Of a stretch of 64,000 nt of DNA, positions 8,030 through 17,042 are shown in pieces. The notes below the pieces were generated by a model. It ran no database searches. It was not told where the DNA came from and worked only from the letters and a program-made list of their open reading frames with translations. The DNA comes from Methylobacterium sp. J-070 (GTDB lineage: Bacteria > Pseudomonadota > Alphaproteobacteria > Rhizobiales > Beijerinckiaceae). The stretch spans positions 1 through 64,000 of the forward strand of contig NZ_JAKSXX010000165.1 in assembly GCF_022829385.1 (NCBI RefSeq). Reading direction: 5' to 3'. The position numbers and the translations under genes were made by a program. Every line of letters begins with the position of its first letter. The stretch's first letter is position 1.

Positions 8030-8659
8030 TTGCACTACGATCTCGATGTTCCGCGGGACGCGCGCCCGCTGCCCCACAACCCGCTCAAGGCGATCGTGGC
8101 GCCGCGGCCGATCGGCTGGATCAGCGCCATGAGCCGTGACGGGGCTCTCAACCTCGCGCCCTACTCGTTCTTTAACGCGGTGGCCGACGACATGGTCGCC
8201 TTCTCGTCCGCGGGCCGCAAGGACGCGATGACCTTCGCCGAGGAGGGCGCGGAGTTCGTCTGCAGCCTCGCCACATGGGATCTGCGCGACGGGATGAACG
8301 ATTCCTCCGCACCGCTGCCGCGGGGACAGAGCGAGTTCGCCTTCGCCAACCTGGAGACGGCCGCTTCGCGCAAGGTCCGTCCGCCCCGCGTGGCGGCCTC
8401 GCCGGCGGCCCTCGAATGCCGGTGGCTGCAGACCGTGCCGCTGGTTCCCCTCGGGGGCGGCGAGGCGGACAACTTCCTGGTCATCGGGCAGGTCGTCTCG
8501 ATCTATGTCGACGAACGTTACGTGAAGGACGGCATGGTCGACACCGCGGCGATGCATCCGATCATGCGCGGCGGCTATTTCGACTACTTCCACGCCACCG
8601 CGGACACGCGCTTCCAGATGCGCCGGCCCAAGGGGGCGGGCGAATTCACCGGGTCCTGA
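8030..8659 (+). CDS. Flavin reductase-like FMN-binding protein, 209 aa
   Basis: A TTG start (8030) follows GAAGGGA. The fold signature is PLKAIVAPRPIGWISAMSRD, then NLAPYSFFNAV and SSAGRKDAMTF, the split-barrel FMN-binding pattern of the flavin reductase/DIM6-NTAB family. LECRWLQTVPL and NFLVIGQVVSIYVDERYVKD follow. It is a cytosolic flavoprotein. Directly after the nitroreductase, it may share FMN and reductant supply. Substrate unknown. Confidence 0.92.
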   Translation: MHYDLDVPRDARPLPHNPLKAIVAPRPIGWISAMSRDGALNLAPYSFFNAVADDMVAFSSAGRKDAMTFAEEGAEFVCSLATWDLRDGMNDSSAPLPRGQSEFAFANLETAASRKVRPPRVAASPAALECRWLQTVPLVPLGGGEADNFLVIGQVVSIYVDERYVKDGMVDTAAMHPIMRGGYFDYFHATADTRFQMRRPKGAGEFTGS

Positions 8660-8722
8660 ATGGAGACCCGCCCGACCGGGCCCGATTGAGGACTTATTTA
8701 CCATAGCGAGCGCAGGTTCGGG

Positions 8723-9835
8723 GTGTCTCCAGCCCGCGTTCGCGTCCGGATGTTCCTGTTCACCACGCCCTCAAGCCCCCCGGACAGCCCGCCCCCTCCG
8801 GCGCGGGCGCTGTCGGGGACGGCCGCCTCCGGACCGGTGGTCCAGGCGATCCGCGATGGGGCGATGGCCAGCGGCGTCGGCTTCGACTACCTGCTCGCGA
8901 CGGCCCGGCGGGAATCGGCCCTCGACCCGGGCGCCAAGGCCGGGACCTCCTCGGCGACGGGGCTGTTCCAGTTCATCGAGCAGACCTGGCTCGGCGTGAT
9001 AAAGAATGCCGGCCCGCGCCTCGGCCTCCAGGCTCAGGCCGACGCCATCGCCAAGCAGGCGGACGGCACCTACACGGTCTCCGACGCCGAGCAGCGCCAG
9101 GCCATCCTCGACCTGCGCCGCGACCCCAAGATCTCCGCGACGCTGGCCGGTGCGCTGACGCAGCAGAACGCCGAGGCGCTCGCCGGCGCGCTCGGCCGCG
9201 GCCCGACCCCGGGCGACCTCTACGCGGCGCACGTGCTGGGCGCCAAGGGCGCGGCCGCCCTGATCTCAACGGCGCGCGCCTTCCCCGAGCGCGCCGCCGC
9301 CCTCGACCTTCCGGAGGCGGCCGCCGCCAACCGGGCGCTGTTCTACGACCGCGCGGGCAAGCCGCGCAGCGCCGCCGAACTCTACGCCAGCCTCGCGGCC
9401 GCCGCGCAGGGGGCGGCGGCCACAGATCTCACCAGCCTGCGCCAGGACGGCGCCGCCCCCCCGCAGGCCGCCTCGGCCTACGCCAGCGCGGCGACGGCCT
9501 TCGGCGGCACCAGCGACCTGCGCAGCCTGTTCCAGACCGACCAGCGCGGCGCGGTGTCGGATGCCGCGGCGCGGCTCTGGCAGGCGCGCAATGCCGCGGC
9601 GCCGGCCGGGCACGCCGCGCCGACCTACTTCCCGCGCTCGGACGCGGACATGTCCGCAGGCCCGGCCGTGCCCGATCCCGTCGCGACCGGCGCCCTTCCG
9701 GAGCGCCCGGCGTCTCCGCCCGGCACCGCGCTCACCAACCCGCCGCTGCCGCCGCGCCGCCCAGCGGAATTCGCCGCGGCATCGTCCACGACCGGCGCCA
9801 GGAACAGCCTGTTCGCCCCCCGGAGCGGTCCATGA
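8723..9835 (+). CDS. Lytic transglycosylase domain protein, 370 aa
   Basis: The domain at about residues 40-150 shows the Slt/goose-lysozyme features: LLATARRESALDPGAKAGTS with the catalytic Glu, then SATGLFQFIEQTWL. It would cleave murein in the periplasm. The C-terminal 150 residues are Ala/Pro-rich linker. GTG 8723 is used; ATG 8750 is an alternative, and neither has a strong ribosome-binding site. No classical signal peptide is visible, so export is uncertain. Its stop overlaps the ATG of the DUF2336 gene (ATGA), and this pairing suggests a cell-wall or motility-linked role. Confidence 0.85.
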   Translation: MSPARVRVRMFLFTTPSSPPDSPPPPARALSGTAASGPVVQAIRDGAMASGVGFDYLLATARRESALDPGAKAGTSSATGLFQFIEQTWLGVIKNAGPRLGLQAQADAIAKQADGTYTVSDAEQRQAILDLRRDPKISATLAGALTQQNAEALAGALGRGPTPGDLYAAHVLGAKGAAALISTARAFPERAAALDLPEAAAANRALFYDRAGKPRSAAELYASLAAAAQGAAATDLTSLRQDGAAPPQAASAYASAATAFGGTSDLRSLFQTDQRGAVSDAAARLWQARNAAAPAGHAAPTYFPRSDADMSAGPAVPDPVATGALPERPASPPGTALTNPPLPPRRPAEFAAASSTTGARNSLFAPRSGP

Positions 9836-11346
9836 TCATCCGCGAGTTCCTGGCCTGGACGCAGAACGCCTCCGCGAGCCGTCGCGCCGAGGCCACCGCC
9901 GCGCTGGCGCGGGCCTATCTCTACGGCAACCTCGGCGCCGAGGATGCGTGGGAGGCCAAGACCGCCCTGCTGGCGCTCCTGGACGATCCCTCGCCCGTCG
10001 TCCGCCGGGCCCTGGCCGAGGTCTGCGCGGCCTCGGCGAGGACGCCGCGCCCCCTGGTGGTGGCCCTCTCCTGCGACGTCCCCGAAGTCGCCCGGCTCGT
10101 GCTGGCGCGCTCGCCGGTGCTCACCGACGCGGATCTGGTGGATGCCGCCGCGCTCGGCGACGAGACGACGCGCGCCGTCATCGCAGCCCGCCATCACCTG
10201 TCGCACGCGGTCTCCGGGGCGCTGGCCGAGATCGGCGAGGCCGAAACTTTGACGGTGCTGGCGCGCAACCCCACGGCGAAGATCACCGCGGGCCGGATGC
10301 TGCGCATGGTCGAGCGGCGCGGCGCGGAGGCGTCCCTGCGCGAGGCCCTGCTGGCCCGCGCCGACCTGCCGCCGGAAGTCCACCACGCGATCGGGCTCGC
10401 GGTGGCGCAGGCCCTGTCCGATTTCGTCATCCATCGCGGCTGGCTCGGCGCCGAGCGCTCCGACCGGATGAGCCGCGAGACCAGCGAGCGGGTGGCCCTG
10501 GAGGCCTGCGCGGGTTCCGGTGCGGCCGGCGTGGCCCGGCTCGTGACCCACCTGCGCACGACCCGACAGCTCAATGCCGGTCTGATCCTGCGCGCCGTCC
10601 TGTCGGGCCGCACCGATTTCGCGCAGGCCGCCCTCGCCGACCTGTCCGGCCGGGACCACGCCGCCGTGGCGCGCGCCCTACGGGATCCCCGGACCTTCGC
10701 CGATCTGCACGCGCGGGCGGGCCTGCCGGCCGCGCTCCTGCCGGCCATGCAGGCCGCTCTCACGGCCTGGCAGGATGTCGCCCGCAGCGGTACGCCGATC
10801 CGCGGCGCCGGGCTGTCGCGGCGGATCATCGAGTGCGCGATCAGCGCCTGCGGCGACCTGCCCGACGCCGACATGCATCCGGTCCGCGCGCTGCTCAACC
10901 GCTACGAGGCCGAGGCCGCCCGCGACGAGGCCCGGGAGGTCGCGCGGACGATCGCCGCGGAGGCGGCGGCCCGAGAGACGGCTCGTCGCGACGCCCAGGC
11001 GGCGGACGCCGCATGGCACGCCGCCCTCGCGAGCCAGCGCAGGACCGTCTTCGACACCCCCGGCAGCGCGGCGGAGACCATCGCGGTCTTGGCGGAGGTG
11101 GTGCCGGCGGATCCGGAGATGCGCAATCCGGTCGGTGCCATCCTCGACGCGCTGCCGGAGCAGATCCTCGCCTGGTACAGGACCGAAGAGCGCCCGGTGG
11201 ATACGGAGGCACAGGCGGTAACGGATGCCGTGCTCGACGGCCTCGGCGACAGCCTGATCGACCTCTTCCGGTCCAGCCGGAGCCTCGCCGGACCGGCGAC
11301 CGGGGTGGGCGCGGCGGACGACAAAGCGGCGAAGATCGCCGCCTGA
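9832..11346 (+). CDS. DUF2336 domain protein, 504 aa
   Basis: A long alpha-helical, HEAT-like protein. The N-terminal 200 residues repeat the 'D....VR..LAE......P......L..D...VA..VL..SP.L.D.DL' pattern: DDPSPVVRRALAEVCAASAR, CDVPEVARLVLARSPVLTDA, RNPTAKITAGRMLRMVERR. That is characteristic of DUF2336 proteins, found almost only in alphaproteobacteria. It is translationally coupled to the lytic transglycosylase. A charged coiled-coil helix (about 360-395) precedes a helical C-terminus. Biochemical function is not established. Confidence 0.85.
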   Translation: MIIREFLAWTQNASASRRAEATAALARAYLYGNLGAEDAWEAKTALLALLDDPSPVVRRALAEVCAASARTPRPLVVALSCDVPEVARLVLARSPVLTDADLVDAAALGDETTRAVIAARHHLSHAVSGALAEIGEAETLTVLARNPTAKITAGRMLRMVERRGAEASLREALLARADLPPEVHHAIGLAVAQALSDFVIHRGWLGAERSDRMSRETSERVALEACAGSGAAGVARLVTHLRTTRQLNAGLILRAVLSGRTDFAQAALADLSGRDHAAVARALRDPRTFADLHARAGLPAALLPAMQAALTAWQDVARSGTPIRGAGLSRRIIECAISACGDLPDADMHPVRALLNRYEAEAARDEAREVARTIAAEAAARETARRDAQAADAAWHAALASQRRTVFDTPGSAAETIAVLAEVVPADPEMRNPVGAILDALPEQILAWYRTEERPVDTEAQAVTDAVLDGLGDSLIDLFRSSRSLAGPATGVGAADDKAAKIAA

Positions 11347-11518
11347 TCCGAATTGCGGTCGAGGTGGCCAGGTAGGCCGCCCCGTCCTCCCGACCGTCCC
11401 GATCCCGATGAGGCGCCTGCCGACCGGGTGGGCTTCGGCCCGGGGGTTGCCGGCTGCAGGGCCGTCTTGCCCGGAGGCCTCTTCCGAAGCCGACCGCGCC
11501 CCCGTCGTCTCCGTGCCG

Positions 11519-13384
11519 TTATTCGGCGGCCCGGCGCGCGATGGCATCCGCGGGATCGGCCAGACCGAACCGCGCGATGCTGCTCTCCAGCCGCAGGGCC
11601 GCGTTGATCAACGCCATGTGGGAGAAGCCCTGCGGGGTGTTCCCGCGCTGCTCCCCCGTCGCGGGATCGATCTCCTCGGCGAACAGCCCGACATCGTTGC
11701 CGCGGGCCAGCACCCGCTCGAAGGCGGCCTTGGCGTCGGCGGTGCGGCCGTCAAGCGCGAGGCAGCCGATCCGCCAGAAGGCGCAGGCGGTGAACGTGCC
11801 TTCGTCGCCGCTCAGACCATCGTCCATGCGGTACCGGTAGATCAGGTCGCCGGCCCCGAGTTCGCGCTCGATCGCCGCAAGCGTCGAGCGCGTGCGCGGG
11901 TCCTGGGGGTCCAGCGCCGCGAACAGGACGACCCGGAGCACCGCGGCATCGAGGTGGTGCGAGCCGTAGGCGCCGACATAGGCCTGCTTCTCGTCGCTCC
12001 AGCCCTTCTCGAGATACTCCGCGCGGACCTCGGCGGCGACGCGCTCCCATTCGGCGATCTTCGCCTCGGGCACCCCCTGGATGTTGCGCGCGATGCGCGC
12101 CGCATCGGTGAGCGCCACCCAGATCATCGCCTTGCTGTGGACCTGCTGGCGGGGTCCGGTCCGCAGCTCCCAGATCCCGTTGTCCGGGTCGTGCCGATGC
12201 CGGATGGCCCGCGCCGCGAGGTTGTCGAGCACCTCGGGCAGGCGGTCGTTGACCTTCTCGGGCGGGTCGTAGTCGACCGCCTCCAGGAAGACGCACAGGG
12301 CCCTGAGCAGCTCGCCGTAGATGTCGTGCTGGTCCTGGGCCTCGGCGATGTTGCCGATCACCACGGGCCGCACGCCGTTCCAGCCGCTGAGGTGGGTGAG
12401 TTCCTCCTCCGCCGGCATGCCGTCGGCGATGCCGTACATCAGGCGGGTCTCGCGCCCCTGGGTCCCGTCCCGCTCGCGCAGGAAGCGCAGGAACTCGGCC
12501 GCCTCGCGCACGTAGCCCAGCATGACGAAGGCCGTGACCGTGAAGGAGGCGTCGCGCATCCAGGTGAAGCGGTAATCGTAGTTGCGGTTGCCCGGCACGG
12601 CCTCCGGCAGGCCCGCAGTCGCCGCCGCCAGGATCCCGCCGGAGGGCGAGTAGGTCAGCAGCTTCAGGCAGAGCGCGGAGCGCATCACCGCGTCGCGGTA
12701 GGTTCCGCGATAGGTGCAGCGGGCGCTCCAGCGGCGCCAGTAATCGGCCGTCGCCTCCAGGCGGCGCCGGGCGCCGTCGAAATCGTCGATGCAGGCGTCC
12801 TCGTGGTCCTCCCCGTGGGTGAGGACCAGATAGGCGGTCTCGCCCTCGGACAGGCGGAACCGGATCTCGGCCGCGTCGCCGACGATCTCGGGCCGCGGCT
12901 GCGCGTTCACCCGCACCCGCCAGTCGCCCGCCTCGAACAGCACGGAGGCGCCCTCCACCAGCGGCGTGCACGGGCTGCGCGCATAGTCGAAGGTCGGCCG
13001 CACCACGAGGCATCCCGCCACCGTGCCGCTCTCGCAGGTGAGGAGCCGGATGAGGCGGCTCTCGCCCTCGCCGTCGGGGCCTTCCTCCGGCTCGGGGCTC
13101 GGCGGGCTGACCGGCATCACGTCCACGAGGCGCGCCCGCCCGGTGGCGGTGGTGAAGGTCGTCTCGAGGATGTTGGTGTCGGGCATGTAGCGGCGATCGC
13201 TCGCCGTCAGATCGTCGAAGGCGACGCTGCAGGCACCGCCCTTCTCGTCGTCGAGGAGCTTGACGAACAGCGCCGGCGAATCGTGACGCGGCCAGCACAG
13301 CCAGTCGATCGACCCGTCGCGGGCGATCAACGCGCAGGAATGGGTGTCGCCGATGAGGGCGTAGTCGCTGATGGGCTTCGACAC
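11519..13384 (-). CDS. Glycoside hydrolase family 15 protein, 621 aa
   Basis: The N-terminal beta-sandwich begins ISDYALIGDTHSCALIARDG and SIDWLCWPRHDSPALF, typical of bacterial GH15 glucoamylase/trehalase enzymes. The (alpha/alpha)6 barrel shows NYDYRFTWMRDASFTVTAFV, the conserved substrate-binding WxRD region, and later SKAMIWVALTDAARIA. NTPQGFSHMALINAALRL is the usual C-terminal catalytic loop. Cytosolic hydrolysis of trehalose or alpha-glucans is expected; which one cannot be told from sequence. It lies convergent to the DUF2336 gene. Confidence 0.93.
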   Translation of the reverse strand: MSKPISDYALIGDTHSCALIARDGSIDWLCWPRHDSPALFVKLLDDEKGGACSVAFDDLTASDRRYMPDTNILETTFTTATGRARLVDVMPVSPPSPEPEEGPDGEGESRLIRLLTCESGTVAGCLVVRPTFDYARSPCTPLVEGASVLFEAGDWRVRVNAQPRPEIVGDAAEIRFRLSEGETAYLVLTHGEDHEDACIDDFDGARRRLEATADYWRRWSARCTYRGTYRDAVMRSALCLKLLTYSPSGGILAAATAGLPEAVPGNRNYDYRFTWMRDASFTVTAFVMLGYVREAAEFLRFLRERDGTQGRETRLMYGIADGMPAEEELTHLSGWNGVRPVVIGNIAEAQDQHDIYGELLRALCVFLEAVDYDPPEKVNDRLPEVLDNLAARAIRHRHDPDNGIWELRTGPRQQVHSKAMIWVALTDAARIARNIQGVPEAKIAEWERVAAEVRAEYLEKGWSDEKQAYVGAYGSHHLDAAVLRVVLFAALDPQDPRTRSTLAAIERELGAGDLIYRYRMDDGLSGDEGTFTACAFWRIGCLALDGRTADAKAAFERVLARGNDVGLFAEEIDPATGEQRGNTPQGFSHMALINAALRLESSIARFGLADPADAIARRAAE

Positions 13385-13493
13385 GGGTCTTCCGGAGGGC
13401 GCGATCGCCCGCTAAATCGGGCAAGGCCTGACCGTGAGGTAGCCGGGCCGCGCCGGGCGGGGAGTCCGGCTCGACGATTCGCCGCAGGGCCGC

Positions 13494-14738
13494 TCAGCTT
13501 GCCGGCCGGGGCAGCATGCGGTCGCTGATGATCCGCCGCTGGATCTCGCTCGTGCCTTCGAAGATCGTCGTCAGCCGGGCGTCGCGCCAGTAGCGCTCGA
13601 CCCGGCGCTCGGTGGTGTAGCCGTTGCCCCCGTGCAGCTGCATCGCCTGGTTGGTGACCCGCACCGCCATCTCGGTGGCCAGCAGCTTGACCATCGCCGA
13701 CTCGCTCTCGGCGGCCTCGCCCTGATCGAGCAGGTGGGCCGCCTGCTGCCAGAAGACCCGCGCCTGCGCGACCTCGGCGGCCATGTCGGCGAGGGCGAAG
13801 CGCAGGGCCTGGAAGTCGCCGATCGGATGCCCGAACTGGACCCGCTCCTGAAGGTAGGCCTGGCTGTCCTCCACGGCCGCCCGCGCCACGCCGACCGCGC
13901 GCGCCGCCGTGTGGACCCGGGCGATGTTGAGGCCCCGCTGGACGGACGCGAACCCGCCGGAATCCGCATCGGCCCCCTGGTCGCCGTAGAGTCCGGTGAG
14001 CCGGTCGCTCTCGGGCACGCGCACGCCGTCGAGGACGAGCTCGAACGTCTGGAAGCCGTGATAGCCGATCTTGTCGATCACCCGGCCGGTCATGCCGGGG
14101 GGGAAGCTGTCCCGGTCCTTGAGCACCAGGAACGGTTCGAGACCGGCGGAGCGCGACTCGCCGGGTTCCGGATCGCGGGTGCGGGCCAGGACCTCGACGA
14201 AGTCGGCCCCCTTGGCGAAGCCGGCCCAGCGCTTGGTCCCGCTCAGCACCCAGTGGTCGCCGTCCCGCACCGCCCGGGTCTGAACGCCGGCGAGGTCCGA
14301 GCCCGCATTGGGCTCCGACAGCGAGATCGAGCCGATCCAGCGCCCCCGAGCCGAACGCCGGAGCAGGTCCGCGCGGCGCTCCGGATCGAGGGTCTGCGTC
14401 CCCAGACCCTGGCCGCGGGCCAGGATGCTGCCCACCGAGAGCCACGCCCGAGCCAGCTCCTCCGAGACCAGACAATACTCGAACACACCGAGCCCCAGGC
14501 CGCCGTGCTCCTCCGGGATCGTGATCCCGAACCAGCCCTTCTCCGCCATGGCGTCGATGAGCGTGCGCGGCATCTCGGCCTTCTGCCGGTCGAGCTCGTC
14601 GGCGAGCGGCAGCACCGTGTCCCGGGCGAAGACCCGCGCCTCCCGTTGCAGCTCCGCCCGCGCCGGCGTGCGCCACGGCGAGGCCAGGTCCGGCGGCTGC
14701 GGCGCGATCGGGTCCTTCCGGTGCTCGGATCCGGTCAT
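13494..14738 (-). CDS. Acyl-CoA dehydrogenase family protein, 414 aa
   Basis: All three ACAD domains are present: an N-terminal helical part with GWFGITIPEEHGGLGLG; the middle beta domain with GSISLSEPNAGSDLAGVQTR, the flavin-contact 'E.(G/N)AGSD' signature; and the C-terminal helices ending QLHGGNGYTTERRVERYWRD and IFEGTSEIQRRIISD, which hold the usual catalytic Glu region. FAD-dependent alpha,beta-desaturation of an acyl-CoA is expected. A strong GGGGGGAG site six bases upstream decides the ATG at 14738; 46 open upstream codons are rejected. Chain-length preference unknown. Confidence 0.93.
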   Translation of the reverse strand: MTGSEHRKDPIAPQPPDLASPWRTPARAELQREARVFARDTVLPLADELDRQKAEMPRTLIDAMAEKGWFGITIPEEHGGLGLGVFEYCLVSEELARAWLSVGSILARGQGLGTQTLDPERRADLLRRSARGRWIGSISLSEPNAGSDLAGVQTRAVRDGDHWVLSGTKRWAGFAKGADFVEVLARTRDPEPGESRSAGLEPFLVLKDRDSFPPGMTGRVIDKIGYHGFQTFELVLDGVRVPESDRLTGLYGDQGADADSGGFASVQRGLNIARVHTAARAVGVARAAVEDSQAYLQERVQFGHPIGDFQALRFALADMAAEVAQARVFWQQAAHLLDQGEAAESESAMVKLLATEMAVRVTNQAMQLHGGNGYTTERRVERYWRDARLTTIFEGTSEIQRRIISDRMLPRPAS

Positions 14739-14853
14739 CACTCCCCCCTGCGGCGCCGGAGGTCGATCCCGGCTGCGTGTTGGAAACACGCGCTTACAAA
14801 TTGGTTCCGCCGCCCACCTTCGAATAATTGTCCGACCGGCGCATAATAGCCTG

Positions 14854-15609
14854 ATGATGCAGGCCGAACCGCACACAGACCCGTTCGCGATGAATGCACC
14901 GACGACGCCCCATATCCTTGTCGTCGAGGACGACAGGGAGATCTCGGCGCTGATCGCGCGCTATCTCCGGGGCAACGATTGCCGCGTCACCCTGGCCGGT
15001 GACGGGACCGACATGGACCGCGCCCTGGCCGAGTCGCGGATCGACCTGATCGTGCTGGACCTGATGCTTCCGGGCGAGGACGGCCTCAGCCTGTGCAAGC
15101 GTCTGCGCGGCGCCTCGCAGATCCCGATCCTGATCCTGACGGCGAAGTCCGAGGACGTCGACCGCATCCTGGGGCTGGAGCTCGGCGCCGACGATTATCT
15201 CTCCAAGCCATTCAACCCGCGGGAACTGCTCGCCCGCATCCGCGCGATCCTGCGCCGGGTGGCGGCCGAGGCGCCCGACACGGACGAGCGTCGGCGCCTG
15301 CACTTCTCCGGCTGGACGCTGGATATCTCCCTGCGGCAGGTGCTGTCGCCCGAGGGCGCGCGGATCGCCGTCACCGGCGCCGAATTCGACCTGCTCCACG
15401 CCCTGTGCCTGCGCCCGGGGCGGGTCCTGTCGCGGGACCAGCTCCTCGACCTGACCCAGGGACGGGCCGCGGGCCCGTTCGAGCGGAGCATCGACGTGCT
15501 GATCTCCCGCATCCGCCAGAAGATCGAGCGCGACACCCGCAATCCCGAGTTCATCCGCACGATCCGTTCGGGGGGCTACCTGTTCACCCCGGAGGTCACG
15601 CGCTCATGA
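14854..15609 (+). CDS. OmpR-family response regulator, 251 aa
   Basis: The receiver domain has the acidic pair in LVVEDD, phosphoacceptor Asp69 in IVLDLMLPGEDG and the conserved Lys in YLSKPFNP. The winged-helix output domain runs from about 145 to the end (ITGAEF-like VTGAEFDLLHALCLRPGRVL, ending RTIRSGGYLFTPE). Start 14854 gives a short N-terminal extension; ATG 14890, just before the receiver, is equally possible and neither has a good ribosome-binding site. It is coupled to the sensor kinase by an ATGA overlap. The ligand is unknown. Confidence 0.93.
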   Translation: MMQAEPHTDPFAMNAPTTPHILVVEDDREISALIARYLRGNDCRVTLAGDGTDMDRALAESRIDLIVLDLMLPGEDGLSLCKRLRGASQIPILILTAKSEDVDRILGLELGADDYLSKPFNPRELLARIRAILRRVAAEAPDTDERRRLHFSGWTLDISLRQVLSPEGARIAVTGAEFDLLHALCLRPGRVLSRDQLLDLTQGRAAGPFERSIDVLISRIRQKIERDTRNPEFIRTIRSGGYLFTPEVTRS

Positions 15610-17015
15610 GCCTCCTGCGGCGGATCCGCGCCCGGCTTCGGCCGGCGACCATCGCGGGCCAGATCGCGCTGCTCGTCGTGGCCGGGATCGCGGTGGCGCA
15701 CGTGGTGGCGACCCTCGCGTTCCTGCTCCTGCACGAATCGCAGAACCCGGACGAGCTACCGGGCGTGGCCGCGAGCCGCCTCGGCACCCTGACGCGCCTC
15801 CTCGACGCCGTCGACCCGGAGGCCCGGCCCGCGTTGCTGGCGAGCGGGCGCAGCCTGCCGCTCATCCGGGTCGAGCCCTGGGACGGCATGGCGCCGGCCG
15901 GGGCCAAACCGGCCCCCGACCTGCCGGTGATCCACCGCCTGCGGAACGGGGCGGGCCGGGCTGTGACCATCACCGACCTGTCCGCCGGGGATCCGGACCA
16001 GGACCGGTCGCCGAAACGGCTCCATGTCGGAATCGTCACCCCCGCCGGCGCGACGTTGCAGGCGACGCTGCCGAACGATCCCCTGCGGAGCCCGAAGCAG
16101 GGCGCCCTGATCTTCACGGTGGTATTCCTGGCGCTGACCCTGGCGCTGCTCAGCGTCTGGGCGACCCGCGCCCTCACGGCGCCGTTGAAGCGGCTCGCCG
16201 GCGCCGCCGAGGCGTTCGGTGCGCGCGACGACCACGTCGCGCTGCCGGAGGCGGGTCCGCGCGAGGTGCTGGCCGTGTCCCGCGCCCTCGACCGGATGCG
16301 GTCGCGGGTGCGTCGGCTGATCGACGACCGCACGCAGATGCTCGCCGCGATCAGCCACGACCTGCGCACGCCGATCACCCGTCTGCGTCTCCGTGCGGAG
16401 TTCATCGAGGACGAGTCCGCCCGGGCGGCCACGCTGCGCGACCTCGACCAGATGAACGGCCTGGTCGAGGCGGCCCTGTCCTTCGTGCGCGACGGCCAGG
16501 CGCGGGATACGAGCAGCCACGGGCTCGTGGACCTCGCCTCGGTGGTGCAGACCGTCTGCGACGACTTCTCGGATTTCGGCGCGCCCGTGAGCGTCGGCCG
16601 CAGCCGCCACGTCTTGGTCCAGGGCCGCACCGAAGACCTCCAGCGCGCGGTGACGAACCTCGTGGACAACGCCGTGAAGTACGGCGGCCGCGCGGAGGTC
16701 CGGATGGAGGGCTCCGAACGCGGCGTTCGCGTCTGCGTGCTCGATTCCGGACCGGGCATCGCCGATGCCGAGCGGGAGGCGATGCTTCAGCCCTTCGTGC
16801 GCGGCGACCGGGCCCGCAATCTCAACGAGGCGAGCGGCTTCGGCCTCGGCCTGTCGATCGTGCAGGCCATCGTCGAGGCCCATCAGGGACGGCTGACCCT
16901 GGAGAACCGGCGCGAGGGCGGCCTCTGCGCCGCCATCGAACTGCCGCTGGCGGCCAAGACCTTCGCGGGTCGCGGCGCACAACCCGCCGCGCCGGTGCCG
17001 GCCGAGGCGGCCTGA
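15606..17015 (+). CDS. EnvZ-type sensor histidine kinase, 469 aa
   Basis: Two transmembrane helices (about residues 15-40 and 160-183) bracket a periplasmic domain of about 120 residues. A HAMP segment (ALTAPLKRLAGAAEAFGA) leads into the H-box LAAISHDLRTPITRLRLRAE with the phospho-His. The ATP-binding domain shows the N-box RAVTNLVDNAVKYGG, G1 VLDSGPGIADAE and G2 GFGLGLSIVQAIVEAHQG. It would phosphorylate the upstream regulator. Domain order and length match EnvZ-like kinases; the stimulus cannot be inferred. Confidence 0.93.
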   Translation: MSLLRRIRARLRPATIAGQIALLVVAGIAVAHVVATLAFLLLHESQNPDELPGVAASRLGTLTRLLDAVDPEARPALLASGRSLPLIRVEPWDGMAPAGAKPAPDLPVIHRLRNGAGRAVTITDLSAGDPDQDRSPKRLHVGIVTPAGATLQATLPNDPLRSPKQGALIFTVVFLALTLALLSVWATRALTAPLKRLAGAAEAFGARDDHVALPEAGPREVLAVSRALDRMRSRVRRLIDDRTQMLAAISHDLRTPITRLRLRAEFIEDESARAATLRDLDQMNGLVEAALSFVRDGQARDTSSHGLVDLASVVQTVCDDFSDFGAPVSVGRSRHVLVQGRTEDLQRAVTNLVDNAVKYGGRAEVRMEGSERGVRVCVLDSGPGIADAEREAMLQPFVRGDRARNLNEASGFGLGLSIVQAIVEAHQGRLTLENRREGGLCAAIELPLAAKTFAGRGAQPAAPVPAEAA

Positions 17016-17042
17016 GGCCCTCCGCACCGGACCCCGTGGCGA

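Noticed and set aside
11408..13528. A 706-codon plus-strand frame
   Set aside because: It is antisense to the GH15 gene, whose motifs are clear on the minus strand.
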